Counted from the first letter of the stretch, positions 1 to 9,809 are shown. The stretch is 64,000 nt of DNA from an uncultured Pelagibacteraceae bacterium (GCA_902552185.1 CACDFZ010000004.1:30757-94756), one strand, 5' to 3'. The notes: generated by a model from the sequence alone, not told the origin. Numbers and translations are program-made.

Positions 1-683
1 GCCATAGCCTCTAACATGATCGAGCAATCTTTAACAGATTTGGTCATAGGACCAGCTTGATCAAGAGATGAGGCAAAGGCAACAATTCCCCAACGTGAAC
101 ATAATCCATAAGTTGGTTTTAATCCCACAGTTCCAGTGAAGGAAGCAGGCTGTCTTATTGATCCACCTGTATCCGTCCCTATTGTTGCAGGAGTGAGATC
201 AGCTGCAAGTGCAGATGCAGAACCACCGGATGATCCTCCGGGAACAGTATCTTTAGCTATTGGATTTATAACATTTCCAAAATAACTTGTTTCATTAGAT
301 GATCCCATAGCATATTCATCACAATTCAATTTACCAAGTAAGATTGCTCCCTCTTTCCATAAATTTTCTGTAACAGTGGACTCATATTGAGGTATAAAAT
401 TTTCAAGCATTTTACTACCAGCAGTAGTTTTAAATCCATTAGTACAAAAAAGATCTTTAACAGCTAATGGGACTCCTGGGAGCAAAGAGTTTAAATTTGG
501 TTTTTTATCAAACTCTTTTGATTTTTGAATAGTATGCTCAAAACAGGTAGTTATATATGAATTAAGTTTTTTGCTTTTATTTACTTTATCTATGTAAAGA
601 TTAGAAAGTTCCTCAGATTTAATCTCTTTTTTTTTTATTAAATCTATTATTTCTGATAAGTTTTTTTTTATAATCTCTGACAT
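1..683 (-). CDS. gatA: Glutamyl/aspartyl-tRNA amidotransferase subunit A (partial, C-terminus off window)
   Basis: GatA is the amidase subunit of the GatCAB complex. It releases ammonia from glutamine to convert misacylated Glu-tRNA(Gln) or Asp-tRNA(Asn) to the correct aminoacyl-tRNA in the cytoplasm. About 227 N-terminal residues are visible; the rest lies beyond position 1. The amidase-signature triad is readable: Lys76 in VKDLF, the Ser-rich GGSSGGSAS loop near 149-156 and the nucleophile Ser175 in DTGGS. The start is the ATG at 681-683, which overlaps the gatC stop by one base (TAATG), so the two genes are translationally coupled. Family assignment is firm; only the C-terminal part is unseen. 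Confidence 0.96.
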   Translation of the reverse strand, partial: MSEIIKKNLSEIIDLIKKKEIKSEELSNLYIDKVNKSKKLNSYITTCFEHTIQKSKEFDKKPNLNSLLPGVPLAVKDLFCTNGFKTTAGSKMLENFIPQYESTVTENLWKEGAILLGKLNCDEYAMGSSNETSYFGNVINPIAKDTVPGGSSGGSASALAADLTPATIGTDTGGSIRQPASFTGTVGLKPTYGLCSRWGIVAFASSLDQAGPMTKSVKDCSIMLEAM

Positions 684-970
684 TATTCAATTACCTTTGG
701 AACAACAAAAAATTCATCATTTTTTTTGGGTGAATTTTCAAGAATTTTATCTCTTATTTTTCCATCATTTATTTTGTCTTCTCTTGCTCTGAGCGGTGTG
801 TTTAAAATTGAAGATAATGGCTCTACTTTATCAGTATTTAACTCATTTAATTGCTCTATAAATTTGAATATAGATGTTAAATCTTTAGCTAATGAGTCAG
901 ATTTTTTTGAATCTATAGAAATTCTAGCTAACTTACTAATATGTTTAATTTTATCTTTATCTATGGACAT
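683..970 (-). CDS. gatC: Glutamyl/aspartyl-tRNA amidotransferase subunit C
   Basis: GatC is the small chaperone-like subunit that wraps around GatA and GatB in the tRNA-dependent amidotransferase. The 95-residue product has the usual family length. It opens with the typical [17 protein letters not shown] helix and carries the EPL motif and a late LRARED-type segment (near residues 50-65) that packs on GatA. It lies directly upstream of gatA with a one-base stop/start overlap, so stoichiometric co-translation is likely. It is divergent from ruvX, with about 54 AT-rich bases between the two starts that must carry both promoters. Confidence 0.95.
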   Translation of the reverse strand: MSIDKDKIKHISKLARISIDSKKSDSLAKDLTSIFKFIEQLNELNTDKVEPLSSILNTPLRAREDKINDGKIRDKILENSPKKNDEFFVVPKVIE

Positions 971-1024
971 CTGTGAATTATGTTATTTATATAGGAAATT
1001 AATATCATAAAATATAATAAATAA

Positions 1025-1489
1025 ATGTTGGATATTGAGGAATTTAAGAAAAAACTAGACAAAAAATCAAGGCTAATAGGCATTGATCCTGGAAAAAAGC
1101 GTATAGGAATAGCTATTTCAGATGAAAATAAAAAAGTTGCTACTCCATACACAACTTTAATTAAAAAAGATTATTCTAGTTTTTTGGCTGAAATAAAGAA
1201 AATAGTCCATGAAAATACTGTAAAAGGTATTGTTATTGGAAATCCTATAAATATGGACGGCTCATCTGGTTCTTCATCTCAATCTGCAAAAGACTTAGCT
1301 TTGAATTTATCAAAAGATGTTACACGAAATATCACAATGTGGGATGAGAGATTATCAAGTGAAGGAGCTTTCAATTTGTCGAGCAATTTAGATATAAATG
1401 TAAGTAAAAAGGTCCAAAAATTAGACGAAAATGCGGCTCAATTCATATTACAAGGGGCTTTGGATTATTTAAATAAAAATAATACTTGA
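1025..1489 (+). CDS. ruvX: RuvX/YqgF family RNase H-like nuclease (pre-16S rRNA processing / putative Holliday junction resolvase)
   Basis: This is a YqgF-family RNase H-fold nuclease. Members were named as putative Holliday junction resolvases and are also implicated in 5'-end maturation of 16S rRNA. The 154-residue protein shows the first acidic catalytic motif GIDPGKKRIG at about 19-28 (Asp21), a WDERLSS motif near 112-118, and the C-terminal DENAAQFIL motif with the last catalytic Asp near 139. Length is slightly above the usual ~140 because of a 15-residue charged N-terminus. It is followed after about 35 nt by pyrB on the same strand. Confidence 0.92.
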   Translation: MLDIEEFKKKLDKKSRLIGIDPGKKRIGIAISDENKKVATPYTTLIKKDYSSFLAEIKKIVHENTVKGIVIGNPINMDGSSGSSSQSAKDLALNLSKDVTRNITMWDERLSSEGAFNLSSNLDINVSKKVQKLDENAAQFILQGALDYLNKNNT

Positions 1490-1524
1490 TAAGATAGTGC
1501 AAAAGGCCTATAGAGTTGATTTTA

Positions 1525-2469
1525 ATGGCAGTAGTAAAAAAGATTTCAGCTATTAAAAACTCACCCAAACATCTATTAGGTATTCAAAACTTATCAATTT
1601 TAGAAGCTAAAAAAATTCTTAATGAAGCAAAGACCTTCATAAAATTAAATAGAAGTAATACTAAAAAACTAGACACATTAAGAGGCAAAACTCAAATTAA
1701 TTTATTTTTCGAACCTTCGACTAGAACACAAAGTTCGTTTGACTTGGCTGGCAAAAGATTAGGTGCTGATGTTATGACAATGAATATGAGTAACTCCGCT
1801 TTAAAAAAGGGTGAAACTCTTATTGATACGGCTATGACATTAAATGCTATGCACCCAGATTTAATTGTAATAAGACACCAGGATTCGGGGGCGCCAAATT
1901 TACTTTCACAAAAAGTTAATTGTGCTGTAATTAACGCAGGTGATGGTAGGAGAGAACACCCTACCCAAGCATTGCTCGATGCTTTAACAATAATTAGTCG
2001 TAAAGGTAATATTGAAGGTCTCAAGATAGCAATTTGTGGAGATATACTCCATTCTAGAGTTGCTAGATCAAATATTTATTTAATGAATATGCTTGGAGCA
2101 GAAGTAAATGTAATTGCTCCTAAAACATTAATGCCAAAATCAATTGAACGATTGGGTGTGAAGTCTTTCACTAATATGAAAAAAGGTTTAGATGGTTGTG
2201 ACATTGTTATGATGTTGAGATTACAAAATGAAAGAATGCAAGGATCATTTCTTCCTTCTAAAAGAGAGTACTATGAGTACTTTGGTTTAACTCCAGAAAA
2301 ATTAAAGTTTGCTAACAAAAATGCTTTAATCATGCATCCAGGCCCAATGAATAGAGGAGTAGAAATAGACACAAAATTAGCTGATGATATTAATGTTAGT
2401 CTGGTAAAAGAACAGGTTGAACTTGGAGTAGCTGTTAGAATGGCATGTTTAAAATTATATTGTAAATGA
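1525..2469 (+). CDS. pyrB: Aspartate carbamoyltransferase, catalytic chain
   Basis: PyrB condenses carbamoyl phosphate with aspartate, the committed step of pyrimidine synthesis. The 314-residue product has the carbamoyl-phosphate loop STRTQS (65-70), HPTQ (145-148) and the C-terminal [10 protein letters not shown] motif. I chose the ATG at 1525; a TTG at 1516 in the same frame would add only three residues and has no better upstream signal. No pyrI regulatory gene is adjacent. The stop overlaps the start of the following dihydroorotase-like gene by four bases (ATGA), as in other bacteria where PyrB and an inactive PyrC-like partner assemble together. Confidence 0.97.
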   Translation: MAVVKKISAIKNSPKHLLGIQNLSILEAKKILNEAKTFIKLNRSNTKKLDTLRGKTQINLFFEPSTRTQSSFDLAGKRLGADVMTMNMSNSALKKGETLIDTAMTLNAMHPDLIVIRHQDSGAPNLLSQKVNCAVINAGDGRREHPTQALLDALTIISRKGNIEGLKIAICGDILHSRVARSNIYLMNMLGAEVNVIAPKTLMPKSIERLGVKSFTNMKKGLDGCDIVMMLRLQNERMQGSFLPSKREYYEYFGLTPEKLKFANKNALIMHPGPMNRGVEIDTKLADDINVSLVKEQVELGVAVRMACLKLYCK

Positions 2470-3752
2470 ATGAAAAAATTATAATAAACGCTAGAATTGT
2501 TGACCCGTCTCAAAAATTAGATGAAATGGGTTCAATAATTATTGATAAAAATGGAAAAGTAAAAGCTATTGGTAAAAAAGTAACTAAAAAAGACTGTCCA
2601 AATGCTGAAGTAATTGATGTTAAAAAAAATCTAATAATACCTGGTATCGTTGATATGAAGGCATTTGTTGGTGAACCTGGATTTGAATACAAAGAAAATT
2701 TTAGAACTTTAAGTCAAGCAGCCCTTGCGGGTGGTGTAACTTCTATTGTTACGATGCCTAACACAAAACCTATTATAGATAATGTCTCCATGGTTGATTT
2801 TATAATGAGACGTGGACGAGATAAATCAAAAATTAATCTCTTTCCGTGTGCTTCTCTCACAAAACAAATGGAAGGTAAGCTGATGACAGAATTTGGGTTA
2901 TTATCAGCAAAGGGAATTATTGGATTTAGTGATGTAAACAAAACAGTTCAAAATACAGAGACTATGGCAAGGATAATGGATTATGCATCTGATATTGGTG
3001 TTTTGATTATGCAACATGCTGAAGATTATGAATTATCAAAAAATAGATGTATAAATGAAGGTGAAGTATCAAATAGACTTGGTTTAAGTGGAATATCACC
3101 AATTGCTGAAAAAATTATTATAGAAAGAGATCTCTCTTTATTAAGTGAATTCCCATGTAGGTACCATATTAATCAAATTTCATCTCAAAATTCTTTAGAT
3201 GTTATTAAAAAAAATAAATTAAACGGTAAAAAATTTAGTGTTGGGGTTTCAATCAACAATATTTCCCTTAATGAAAATGATATTGGAGACTTTAAAACAT
3301 TTTTAAAACTATCTCCTCCCCTTCGATTGGAAGAAGATAGAAAAGCACTAGTAGAGGGAATAAAAAACGGACTTATAGATGTTATAGTTTCAGATCACAC
3401 TCCTGAGGATGAGGAAAGTAAAAGACTTCCTTTTGCTCAAGCAGCTACTGGCGCAATAGGTGTGGAAACTCTTTTACCTTTAGCCCTAGAACTTTATCAT
3501 AATGATTCTTTACCACTTAATAAGATAATTGAATGTCTAACAATAAATCCATCAAATATTCTTAAAATTAATAAAGGCACTTTAAAAAAGGGATCCGATG
3601 CAGATATTTGTGTGATTGATTTAAATAAACCATGGGTGATCAAAGCAGGGAATTTAAAATCGAAATCTAAAAATACTGCTATTGAAGACAAAAGATTACA
3701 GGGTAAAGTTTTGATGACCTTTTTGAAAGGTGAACCTGTTTTTAAAATTTGA
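2466..3752 (+). CDS. pyrC: Dihydroorotase-like protein lacking the HxH metal site (PyrX/PyrC' type)
   Basis: The 428-residue protein is clearly in the dihydroorotase branch of the amidohydrolase superfamily. It has an N-terminal IVDPSQ strand, the PGIVDM entry to the barrel, MPNTKP near 97-102, SDHTPED near 309-315 and the TGAIGVET segment. However, the position that should read HxH just after the first barrel strand reads KAF (65-67), so two zinc ligands are absent. Established examples with this loss (PyrC' of Pseudomonas) do not hydrolyse dihydroorotate but hold aspartate carbamoyltransferase together. The four-base overlap with pyrB fits that structural role. A separate active dihydroorotase would be needed elsewhere in the genome. 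The symbol is by family, not by proven activity. Confidence 0.85.
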   Translation: MNEKIIINARIVDPSQKLDEMGSIIIDKNGKVKAIGKKVTKKDCPNAEVIDVKKNLIIPGIVDMKAFVGEPGFEYKENFRTLSQAALAGGVTSIVTMPNTKPIIDNVSMVDFIMRRGRDKSKINLFPCASLTKQMEGKLMTEFGLLSAKGIIGFSDVNKTVQNTETMARIMDYASDIGVLIMQHAEDYELSKNRCINEGEVSNRLGLSGISPIAEKIIIERDLSLLSEFPCRYHINQISSQNSLDVIKKNKLNGKKFSVGVSINNISLNENDIGDFKTFLKLSPPLRLEEDRKALVEGIKNGLIDVIVSDHTPEDEESKRLPFAQAATGAIGVETLLPLALELYHNDSLPLNKIIECLTINPSNILKINKGTLKKGSDADICVIDLNKPWVIKAGNLKSKSKNTAIEDKRLQGKVLMTFLKGEPVFKI

Positions 3753-3754
3753 AA

Positions 3755-4330
3755 ATGGAAATTATAATTTTATCTTTGTGTTCATACATTATAGGGTCAA
3801 TACCTTTTGGTTTAATATTAACTAAATTTTTTTTAAAAAAAGATGTAAGAAAAATTGGATCCGGAAACATAGGTGCAACTAATGTGCTTCGGACTGGCAA
3901 CAAAGTATTAGCTTTATTAACCTTATTTTTTGATGTTGGCAAAGGATATTTAGTAGTTAAAGTTTCTTTTTTTTATTTTCCTGACCTTATATATTTAATG
4001 GGACTAATTTGTTTCATTGGTCATATTTTTCCTGTCTGGCTGAAATTAAAAGGTGGTAAAGGAGTAGCAGTTTATGTTGGTATAATTTTAGCCTTATCAT
4101 TTAAATTGGCTTTAATTTTTGGAGCTATATGGTTAATTGTTTTATTTTTGTTTAGATATTCTTCTCTCTCATCTATTTTGGCATCTTTATCATTAATAAT
4201 TTATAATTTATTTTTTGATAATAATTTCCAGAATATTTTCTTAATTTTATTTTTTTTGATAATTATTTATACCCACAAACAAAATATTTTGAGAATAAAA
4301 GATAAAAAGGAAACTAAAATTAAGTTTTAA
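3755..4330 (+). CDS. plsY: Acyl-phosphate:glycerol-3-phosphate acyltransferase
   Basis: PlsY is the membrane enzyme that transfers an acyl group from acyl-phosphate to glycerol-3-phosphate, the first acylation in phospholipid synthesis. The product of about 191 residues has five or so hydrophobic segments. It shows the family motifs GSIPFG near the N-terminus, GSGNIGATNVLR at about 35-46, and GHIFPVWLKLKGGKGVA near 88-104. I chose the ATG at 3755 over the TTG at 3749. The start follows the dihydroorotase-like stop by two bases, so it is probably part of the same transcript. Confidence 0.94.
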   Translation: MEIIILSLCSYIIGSIPFGLILTKFFLKKDVRKIGSGNIGATNVLRTGNKVLALLTLFFDVGKGYLVVKVSFFYFPDLIYLMGLICFIGHIFPVWLKLKGGKGVAVYVGIILALSFKLALIFGAIWLIVLFLFRYSSLSSILASLSLIIYNLFFDNNFQNIFLILFFLIIIYTHKQNILRIKDKKETKIKF

Positions 4331-4364
4331 TTTATTAGCTTTTTTGTGTTAAATTTAAATAAAT

Positions 4365-4393
4365 TTGACATTTATATTAAATTTTGAATAAGT
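4365..4393 (+). promoter_or_regulatory. Candidate promoter for topA
   Basis: A perfect -35 hexamer TTGACA (4365-4370) is followed 17 nt later by a weak -10, ATAAGT (4388-4393), just before the topA ATG. The gap of about 70 nt after plsY is unusually long for this window, which supports a promoter here. The -10 match is poor, so confidence is low. Confidence 0.3.
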
Positions 4394-4400
4394 CTCAAAT

Positions 4401-6968
4401 ATGAATTTAGTTATAGTTGAAAGTCCAGCAAAAGCTAAAACAATAAATAAATATCTAGGAACAAACTATAAAGTTTTAGCCAGTTACGGTCATATTAGAG
4501 ATTTACCGTCAAAAAATGGTTCTGTAGATCCTGATAAAAATTTTGAGATGCAGTGGGAGCTAGACTCATTTTCTAAAAAATATTTAAAAGAAATTACTGA
4601 TGCCGCAAAAGAAAGTGATAAAATAATCCTAGCAACTGATCCAGATCGTGAGGGAGAAGCAATCGCATGGCACGTAAAACAAGTTTTAAACGATAAAAAA
4701 CTATTAAAAGGAAAAAAACTTGAAAGAGTTGTGTTTAATGAGATTACAAAAAATGCTGTGTTGAACGGTATAAATAATCCAAGAGAAATTGAAGACACTT
4801 TAGTAAAGGCTTATTTAGCAAGAAGAGCTTTAGATTATCTTGTGGGTTTTAATATCTCACCTATTTTATGGACTAAACTTCCTGGGTCAAAGTCTGCTGG
4901 AAGAGTTCAGTCAGTTGCTCTCAAACTTATAACTGAGAGAGAACATGAAATAGAATCTTTTAAGCCTGAAGAGTACTGGACTATCGACGCTAATTTTAAA
5001 AACCTAAAAGAGAAAAATATATTCTCAAAACTGAATTTTATTGATGACAAAAAAGTTGAAAGATTTAGTTTCAAAAATAAAAATGATATTAATAAAACAA
5101 CTGAAATTATTAATAAACATGAATATTTTGTCAAAGATGTAAATTCAAAAATAGTCAAAAGAAATCCTTCTGCACCTTTCACAACATCTACTCTTCAACA
5201 AACTTCTTCTGGAAAATTTGGATTCGGTGCCTCAAGAACAATGCAAATAGCACAACGATTATATCAAGGAATTGAAATTGATGGAGAGACTATTGGTCTT
5301 ATCACTTATATGAGAACCGATGGAACAAATATTTCTAATGAAGCAGTAAATGAATTTAGATCTTTTGTTGAAGGTGATCTTGGGAAAAATTACTTACCTG
5401 ATAATCCAAACAGTTATAAAGGGAAAAAAGCTAAAAACGCTCAAGAGGCACATGAAGCAATTAGACCTACAGATATTAAGAAAAAACCTGATGAGATGAA
5501 AAAATATCTAAGCACAGATCAATTTAAATTATATGATTTAATATGGTCAAGAGCCCTAGCATCACAAATGAAAGCTGCGGAATTTAACAGAAACACTATT
5601 CAAATTCATTCAAAAGATAGCAGCGTACAGTTTACTTCTAGCGGTTCTGTAATTAAATTTGATGGATTTTTAAAAATTTATTCTTTTCAAAACGATGATG
5701 AAGAAAAAAATATATTGCCAGAAGTTAAAGTTGGAGAAAAACTATCTCTAGGAGAATTAATTGATGAACAGCATTTTACATCACCTCCTCCAAGATATTC
5801 GGAGGCGAGTTTAGTAAAAAAAATGGAAGAATTAGGTATTGGTAGACCATCTACGTATGCTAGCATTATATCAGTTTTATCAACTAGAAATTACACTGAA
5901 TTACTGAATAAACGATTTCACCCTACTGACAGAGGTAAATTATTATCAGCATTTTTGGAAAAATTATTTTCTAAATATGTTGACTATAATTTTACAGCAG
6001 ATTTAGAAAATCAACTTGATGAAATAACTAGCGGTAAAACTAATTATCTTAATGTCTTAGAAACTTTTTGGAAAAGTTTTTATAATGATGTGGGCTCTGT
6101 CAAAGATATTAGGACTAGAGAAGTATTAGATTTACTTAATGAAAGTTTAGGTGATTTAATATTTGATAAAAATGAAGATAATCAAATTGATAGAAAATGT
6201 AAAATTTGTGACAATGGAGTATTAAGTCTTAAAAATAGCTTTAGAGGTGGTGCTTTTATAGGTTGTTCAAACTACCCGGATTGTAAATTTACCAGACCCC
6301 TATCAAAAGCTAAAGCTTCACAGCAATCTTTTCTGGCTGAACCAAAATTAATAGGAAAAAACGATGACGGGAAAGAAATTTTTTTAAAAAATGGAAGATT
6401 TGGTCCTTATTTACAATATCAGTTAAACGATGAAGAAATCGAAAAACCAAAGAAGAAAAAAAAATCAAAAAAACAAAATAATGATAATTTAAAAAATGTC
6501 TCAATTCCAAGAGGTCTATCTTTAGAAGATGTTGATTTAGAAAAAGCAAAATACTTATGCTCATTACCAAAAAATATTGGCAAACACCCTGAACTTAATG
6601 AAGATATAACTATTAATGTTGGAAGATTTGGTCCTTACTTAAAATGTGCAAACAAGTCAGCTAGACTTGAAACTATTGAAGATCTTTTTTCCATTGGACT
6701 TAACAGAGCTATAACTTTAATTTCAGAAGCTAAACCTGGAAGAGTTTCATCGTCCGAAATTAAAAATATTGGAGAACATCCAGAAGATAAAAAACCTGTC
6801 AGAGTTATGAAGGGTCAATATGGACCGTATATAAAATATAAATCTCTTAATGCTACGATACCAGAAGATAAAGACCCTACTGAAATTACAATGGAAGAAG
6901 CATTGATATTAATTGAAAAAAGAAGAGAATACGATAAAACAAAAAAAAAAGGAAAAAGAAAAAAATAA
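4401..6968 (+). CDS. topA: DNA topoisomerase I (type IA)
   Basis: TopA relaxes negative supercoils through a transient 5'-phosphotyrosine link. The 855-residue protein begins with the Toprim domain (VIVESPAKAK at 4-13; DPDREGEAIAWH near 85-96). The active Tyr303 lies in GLITYMRTDG. After the core there is one four-Cys zinc ribbon (CKIC...CSNYPDC, about 600-630), then three C-terminal repeats carrying GRFGPYLQ, GRFGPYLK and GQYGPYIK. The end is a Lys-rich tail. One zinc ribbon plus these repeats is the usual alphaproteobacterial build. It follows plsY with no dprA between them. Confidence 0.97.
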   Translation: MNLVIVESPAKAKTINKYLGTNYKVLASYGHIRDLPSKNGSVDPDKNFEMQWELDSFSKKYLKEITDAAKESDKIILATDPDREGEAIAWHVKQVLNDKKLLKGKKLERVVFNEITKNAVLNGINNPREIEDTLVKAYLARRALDYLVGFNISPILWTKLPGSKSAGRVQSVALKLITEREHEIESFKPEEYWTIDANFKNLKEKNIFSKLNFIDDKKVERFSFKNKNDINKTTEIINKHEYFVKDVNSKIVKRNPSAPFTTSTLQQTSSGKFGFGASRTMQIAQRLYQGIEIDGETIGLITYMRTDGTNISNEAVNEFRSFVEGDLGKNYLPDNPNSYKGKKAKNAQEAHEAIRPTDIKKKPDEMKKYLSTDQFKLYDLIWSRALASQMKAAEFNRNTIQIHSKDSSVQFTSSGSVIKFDGFLKIYSFQNDDEEKNILPEVKVGEKLSLGELIDEQHFTSPPPRYSEASLVKKMEELGIGRPSTYASIISVLSTRNYTELLNKRFHPTDRGKLLSAFLEKLFSKYVDYNFTADLENQLDEITSGKTNYLNVLETFWKSFYNDVGSVKDIRTREVLDLLNESLGDLIFDKNEDNQIDRKCKICDNGVLSLKNSFRGGAFIGCSNYPDCKFTRPLSKAKASQQSFLAEPKLIGKNDDGKEIFLKNGRFGPYLQYQLNDEEIEKPKKKKKSKKQNNDNLKNVSIPRGLSLEDVDLEKAKYLCSLPKNIGKHPELNEDITINVGRFGPYLKCANKSARLETIEDLFSIGLNRAITLISEAKPGRVSSSEIKNIGEHPEDKKPVRVMKGQYGPYIKYKSLNATIPEDKDPTEITMEEALILIEKRREYDKTKKKGKRKK

Positions 6969-6970
6969 TT

Positions 6971-7198
6971 ATGAAAAAATCATATTTAATATTTATTTTT
7001 GTATTCAGTTTCCAATCGAATGTTTTTGCTGAAGAAAATTGTAAAGATTTACCAGGATTTAAAAAATTAGGAAAAGGTTCTGTTGAATACACAAAATGTA
7101 TTGCTAAAAAAGGGAAAGAACTTGGAAAGAAAGGTTTAAAAAAACTAAACACCGATTCTAAACTAACTGATTGGATTAAAAAACAAATTAATAAATGA
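6971..7198 (+). CDS. Small predicted secreted protein, unknown function
   Basis: I do not recognise this 75-residue protein. Residues 1-21 look like a signal peptide (MKK, a hydrophobic core, then VFA before EEN), so a mature periplasmic peptide of about 54 residues is predicted. The mature part is basic and Lys/Gly-rich, with two cysteines (about residues 24 and 43) that could form one disulfide. It starts two bases after the topA stop and overlaps ridA by four bases (ATGA), so it is translated from the same message. The coupled position and clean signal peptide argue it is real. Confidence 0.7.
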   Translation: MKKSYLIFIFVFSFQSNVFAEENCKDLPGFKKLGKGSVEYTKCIAKKGKELGKKGLKKLNTDSKLTDWIKKQINK

Positions 7199-7659
7199 GT
7201 TTAATAGAGGATAAACTAAAAAAATTAAATATTATTTTACCTGAGCCAAAAGCTCCTGTTGGCGCATATGTTGCTACAAAAATAGTAGGAAAGTTATTAT
7301 TTGTTTCTGGGCAAGTTTCTATAGATAAAAATACAAAACTTATTACTGGTAAAATTGGTAAGGATTTAAATTTAGATGAGGGATATGAGGCAGCTAAAAG
7401 ATGTGGGCTAAGTATTGTTGCTCATGTTAAAAATGCTTGTGGTGGAGATTTAGACAGAATTAAAACCTGTGTTAAATTAACTGGATACGTTAATTCAACT
7501 AATGATTTTAAGGATCAACCTAAAATAATTAATGGCGCTTCAGATATTATAGCAAAAATTTTTGATGAAAAAGGCGAGCATACAAGAGCAGCTGTAAGTG
7601 TGAATAGTTTACCATTAGGTGTTGCTGTTGAAGTAGATGCTATTTTTGAAATAAATTAA
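7195..7659 (+). CDS. ridA: RidA family protein (YjgF/YER057c/UK114)
   Basis: RidA-family trimers hydrolyse reactive enamine/imine intermediates from PLP enzymes to ketoacids in the cytosol. The 154-residue product is of the somewhat longer subfamily. It shows LFVSGQVSID near 40-49 and the closing signature TRAAVSVNSLPLGVAVEVDA, with the Arg that binds the substrate carboxylate. It overlaps the upstream small secreted-protein gene by four bases. Its 3' end runs 20 bases into the oppositely oriented ugd, leaving no room for a separate terminator. Exact substrate is not predictable. Confidence 0.9.
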   Translation: MSLIEDKLKKLNIILPEPKAPVGAYVATKIVGKLLFVSGQVSIDKNTKLITGKIGKDLNLDEGYEAAKRCGLSIVAHVKNACGGDLDRIKTCVKLTGYVNSTNDFKDQPKIINGASDIIAKIFDEKGEHTRAAVSVNSLPLGVAVEVDAIFEIN

Positions 7660-8956
7660 TATCTGGCCTTCCAACTGAATAATACCTAATTTTATTTTTC
7701 TTCATTTCTTCAGCATTATAAAGATTTCTCAAATCATAAACCTTAAATTTTTTGTTTTTAACAATCTTTTTAAAATTAATTGATTTAAATTCATCCCACT
7801 CTGTAAGTAAAATTATTAGGTCTGAACTTAAACAATTTGATTTGATATCTTTTTTATAAAAACAATTTTTAATTTTTTTGAATACATTTTTTTCTCCAGA
7901 TGGATCATAATAAGTGACGATTGCACCTTTTTTAGTAAGATAAGGTATCATTTTAAGGCTTGAAGAATCTCTCATATCATCTGTATTTGGCTTAAATGTA
8001 ACCCCTAAAAATGAAATTTTTTTATTTTTTAAATTAGAACCTAATATTTTATGTATTCTTTTTGTAAGTAAATTAAATCTGTTTTGATTAGATTTAATTA
8101 CAGACTTGACTACTGATAAATTTATTTTATACCGTTCAGCTGCTGATACTAAGCCTTTTGTATCTTTTGGAAAACATGAGCCCCCATAAGCAGGTCCTGC
8201 CCTCAAAAATCTGCTCCCTATTCTATTATCTGATCCCATGCCTAATGAAATATCCTCTATATTTACTCCAGATTTTTCACATAAATTCGCAAGTTCATTT
8301 ATAAAGGTGATTTTTGTAGCCAAAAAAGCATTAGAGGCATACTTAATTAATTCTGCACCCCTTCTTGAAGTTGTAAAGAATTTTGATCCTTTATTGATTA
8401 AAGGTGTATAAAGTTTTTTCATTATATTAAACTGTTTTTTTTCATTTGACCCAATTACAATTCTATCAGGATATCTAAAATCACGTATCGCTTCTCCTTC
8501 CCGTAAGAATTCTGGATTAGATATAACAGTAAAAATTTTTTTCTTTTTTCCTAAAAGTTTTTCAATTTCATCGCCAGTGCCGATTGGAACTGTAGATTTA
8601 GTTACAATAATTTTTTTCTTTTTTGAATATTTTAATATTTCTTTTGTACATTTATAAACATAAGATAAATCGACCTTAATTGATCCTTTTTTTGTCGGTG
8701 TACCAACACAAATAAAGATTATATCTGATAAATTAATAGCATATTTAATATTTGAGGTAAAAAATAAACGTTTAGCGGAATAGTTTTTTTTAATTAACTC
8801 ATCTAATCCTGGCTCATAAATTGGAGAGATACCTGAATTAAGTTTATCTATTTTATTTTTATCTTTATCTACGCAAATAACTTGGTTCCCTATATCAGCA
8901 AAGCAAGTACCACTTACTAATCCAACATAACCTGTACCTATCATACAGAGTTTCAT
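7640..8956 (-). CDS. ugd: UDP-glucose 6-dehydrogenase
   Basis: Ugd oxidises UDP-glucose twice with NAD+ to UDP-glucuronate for surface polysaccharides. The 438-residue protein has the Rossmann start MIGTGYVGLVSG (5-16), the TKSTVPIGT segment, the catalytic-lysine region ATKITFINE, and the nucleophilic Cys in GGSCFPKDTKGL (near 260). A C-terminal UDP-binding domain (FLGVTFKPNTDDMR) follows. Its start overlaps the galU stop by four bases, so substrate-making GalU and substrate-using Ugd are coupled. The 3' end overlaps ridA tail to tail. Confidence 0.96.
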   Translation of the reverse strand: MKLCMIGTGYVGLVSGTCFADIGNQVICVDKDKNKIDKLNSGISPIYEPGLDELIKKNYSAKRLFFTSNIKYAINLSDIIFICVGTPTKKGSIKVDLSYVYKCTKEILKYSKKKKIIVTKSTVPIGTGDEIEKLLGKKKKIFTVISNPEFLREGEAIRDFRYPDRIVIGSNEKKQFNIMKKLYTPLINKGSKFFTTSRRGAELIKYASNAFLATKITFINELANLCEKSGVNIEDISLGMGSDNRIGSRFLRAGPAYGGSCFPKDTKGLVSAAERYKINLSVVKSVIKSNQNRFNLLTKRIHKILGSNLKNKKISFLGVTFKPNTDDMRDSSSLKMIPYLTKKGAIVTYYDPSGEKNVFKKIKNCFYKKDIKSNCLSSDLIILLTEWDEFKSINFKKIVKNKKFKVYDLRNLYNAEEMKKNKIRYYSVGRPDINLFQK

Positions 8957-9771
8957 CTATTCTCCTTTGAAATTTCTATCCCAGATTTAATGTAGCCATT
9001 TAAAGTTCCACAATCTAAATACTTTCCTTTAAAAATATTTCCATAAAACTTTTCATTTTTTAAAATTAAATTTTTAATCGCATCAGTAATGTGGATTTCT
9101 TTTCCTTGACCTGGTTTAAGTTTTTTAATTTCATTCATTATTTTCTTTGGTAAAATATATCTCCCTATAATAGCATAATTTGATTTTGCGTCTTTGAGTT
9201 TTGGTTTTTCAACAACATCAGTAATTTGAAAACTATTTTTTTTCTTTTTTTTAAAAGACAATATTCCCCAACGAGAAACATTTTTTTTTGGAACTATTTT
9301 TGTGCCTATCACAGATCCTTTTTTTTGTTTATGTAATCTTATCATTTCTTTAGTGCAATTCTTTTTTATAATAAGGTCATCTGGCAAAAGCATTAAAAAA
9401 TATTTTCCCTTAATATAATTGCTACATTTTAGTACAGCGTCTCCAGTTCCCTTAGGCTGATTTTGATAGACAAACTTAATCATTTTTCGGTATTTTTTTA
9501 ACTTTCTATATTCTTTTTCTATTCTTTTATCTTTCTTTTTTTTGAGCAATTTTTTATAAAAGATATCATTATAAAAATATTTTTTTATATTCATTTTTTT
9601 TTTAGAAATAATGAATATAAATTGTTTTACACCTGCGTCTAAACACTCTTCCAAAATATATTCTAAATTTGGTTTGCCATTAATTGGTAATAGTTCTTTA
9701 GGCATAATACTTGTTAAAGGCAGCATTCTTGTACCTAAACCTGCTAGTGGAATAATTGCTTGTTTTATCAT
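8953..9771 (-). CDS. galU: UTP-glucose-1-phosphate uridylyltransferase
   Basis: GalU makes UDP-glucose from UTP and glucose-1-phosphate. The 272-residue protein has the nucleotidyltransferase signature PLAGLGTRMLPLT at about 8-20, followed by KELLPI, the QPKGTGDA loop near 106-113, LLPDDL and the VEKPK motif near 190. It is somewhat short for the family, and its poly-Lys stretch near 78-100 matches the lysine-rich bias of neighbours. It is the first gene of a galU-ugd pair and diverges from panC across only 38 bases. Confidence 0.95.
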   Translation of the reverse strand: MIKQAIIPLAGLGTRMLPLTSIMPKELLPINGKPNLEYILEECLDAGVKQFIFIISKKKMNIKKYFYNDIFYKKLLKKKKDKRIEKEYRKLKKYRKMIKFVYQNQPKGTGDAVLKCSNYIKGKYFLMLLPDDLIIKKNCTKEMIRLHKQKKGSVIGTKIVPKKNVSRWGILSFKKKKKNSFQITDVVEKPKLKDAKSNYAIIGRYILPKKIMNEIKKLKPGQGKEIHITDAIKNLILKNEKFYGNIFKGKYLDCGTLNGYIKSGIEISKENR

Positions 9772-9809
9772 ATGATTCTTTTAATAATTAATATCATTAC
9801 AACTTATAA

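Noticed and set aside
1516..1524. TTG start for pyrB three codons upstream
   Set aside because: The ATG at 1525 is closer to typical PyrB N-termini and needs no rare start.
3749..3754. TTG start for plsY overlapping the previous stop
   Set aside because: The ATG at 3755 gives a normal N-terminus.
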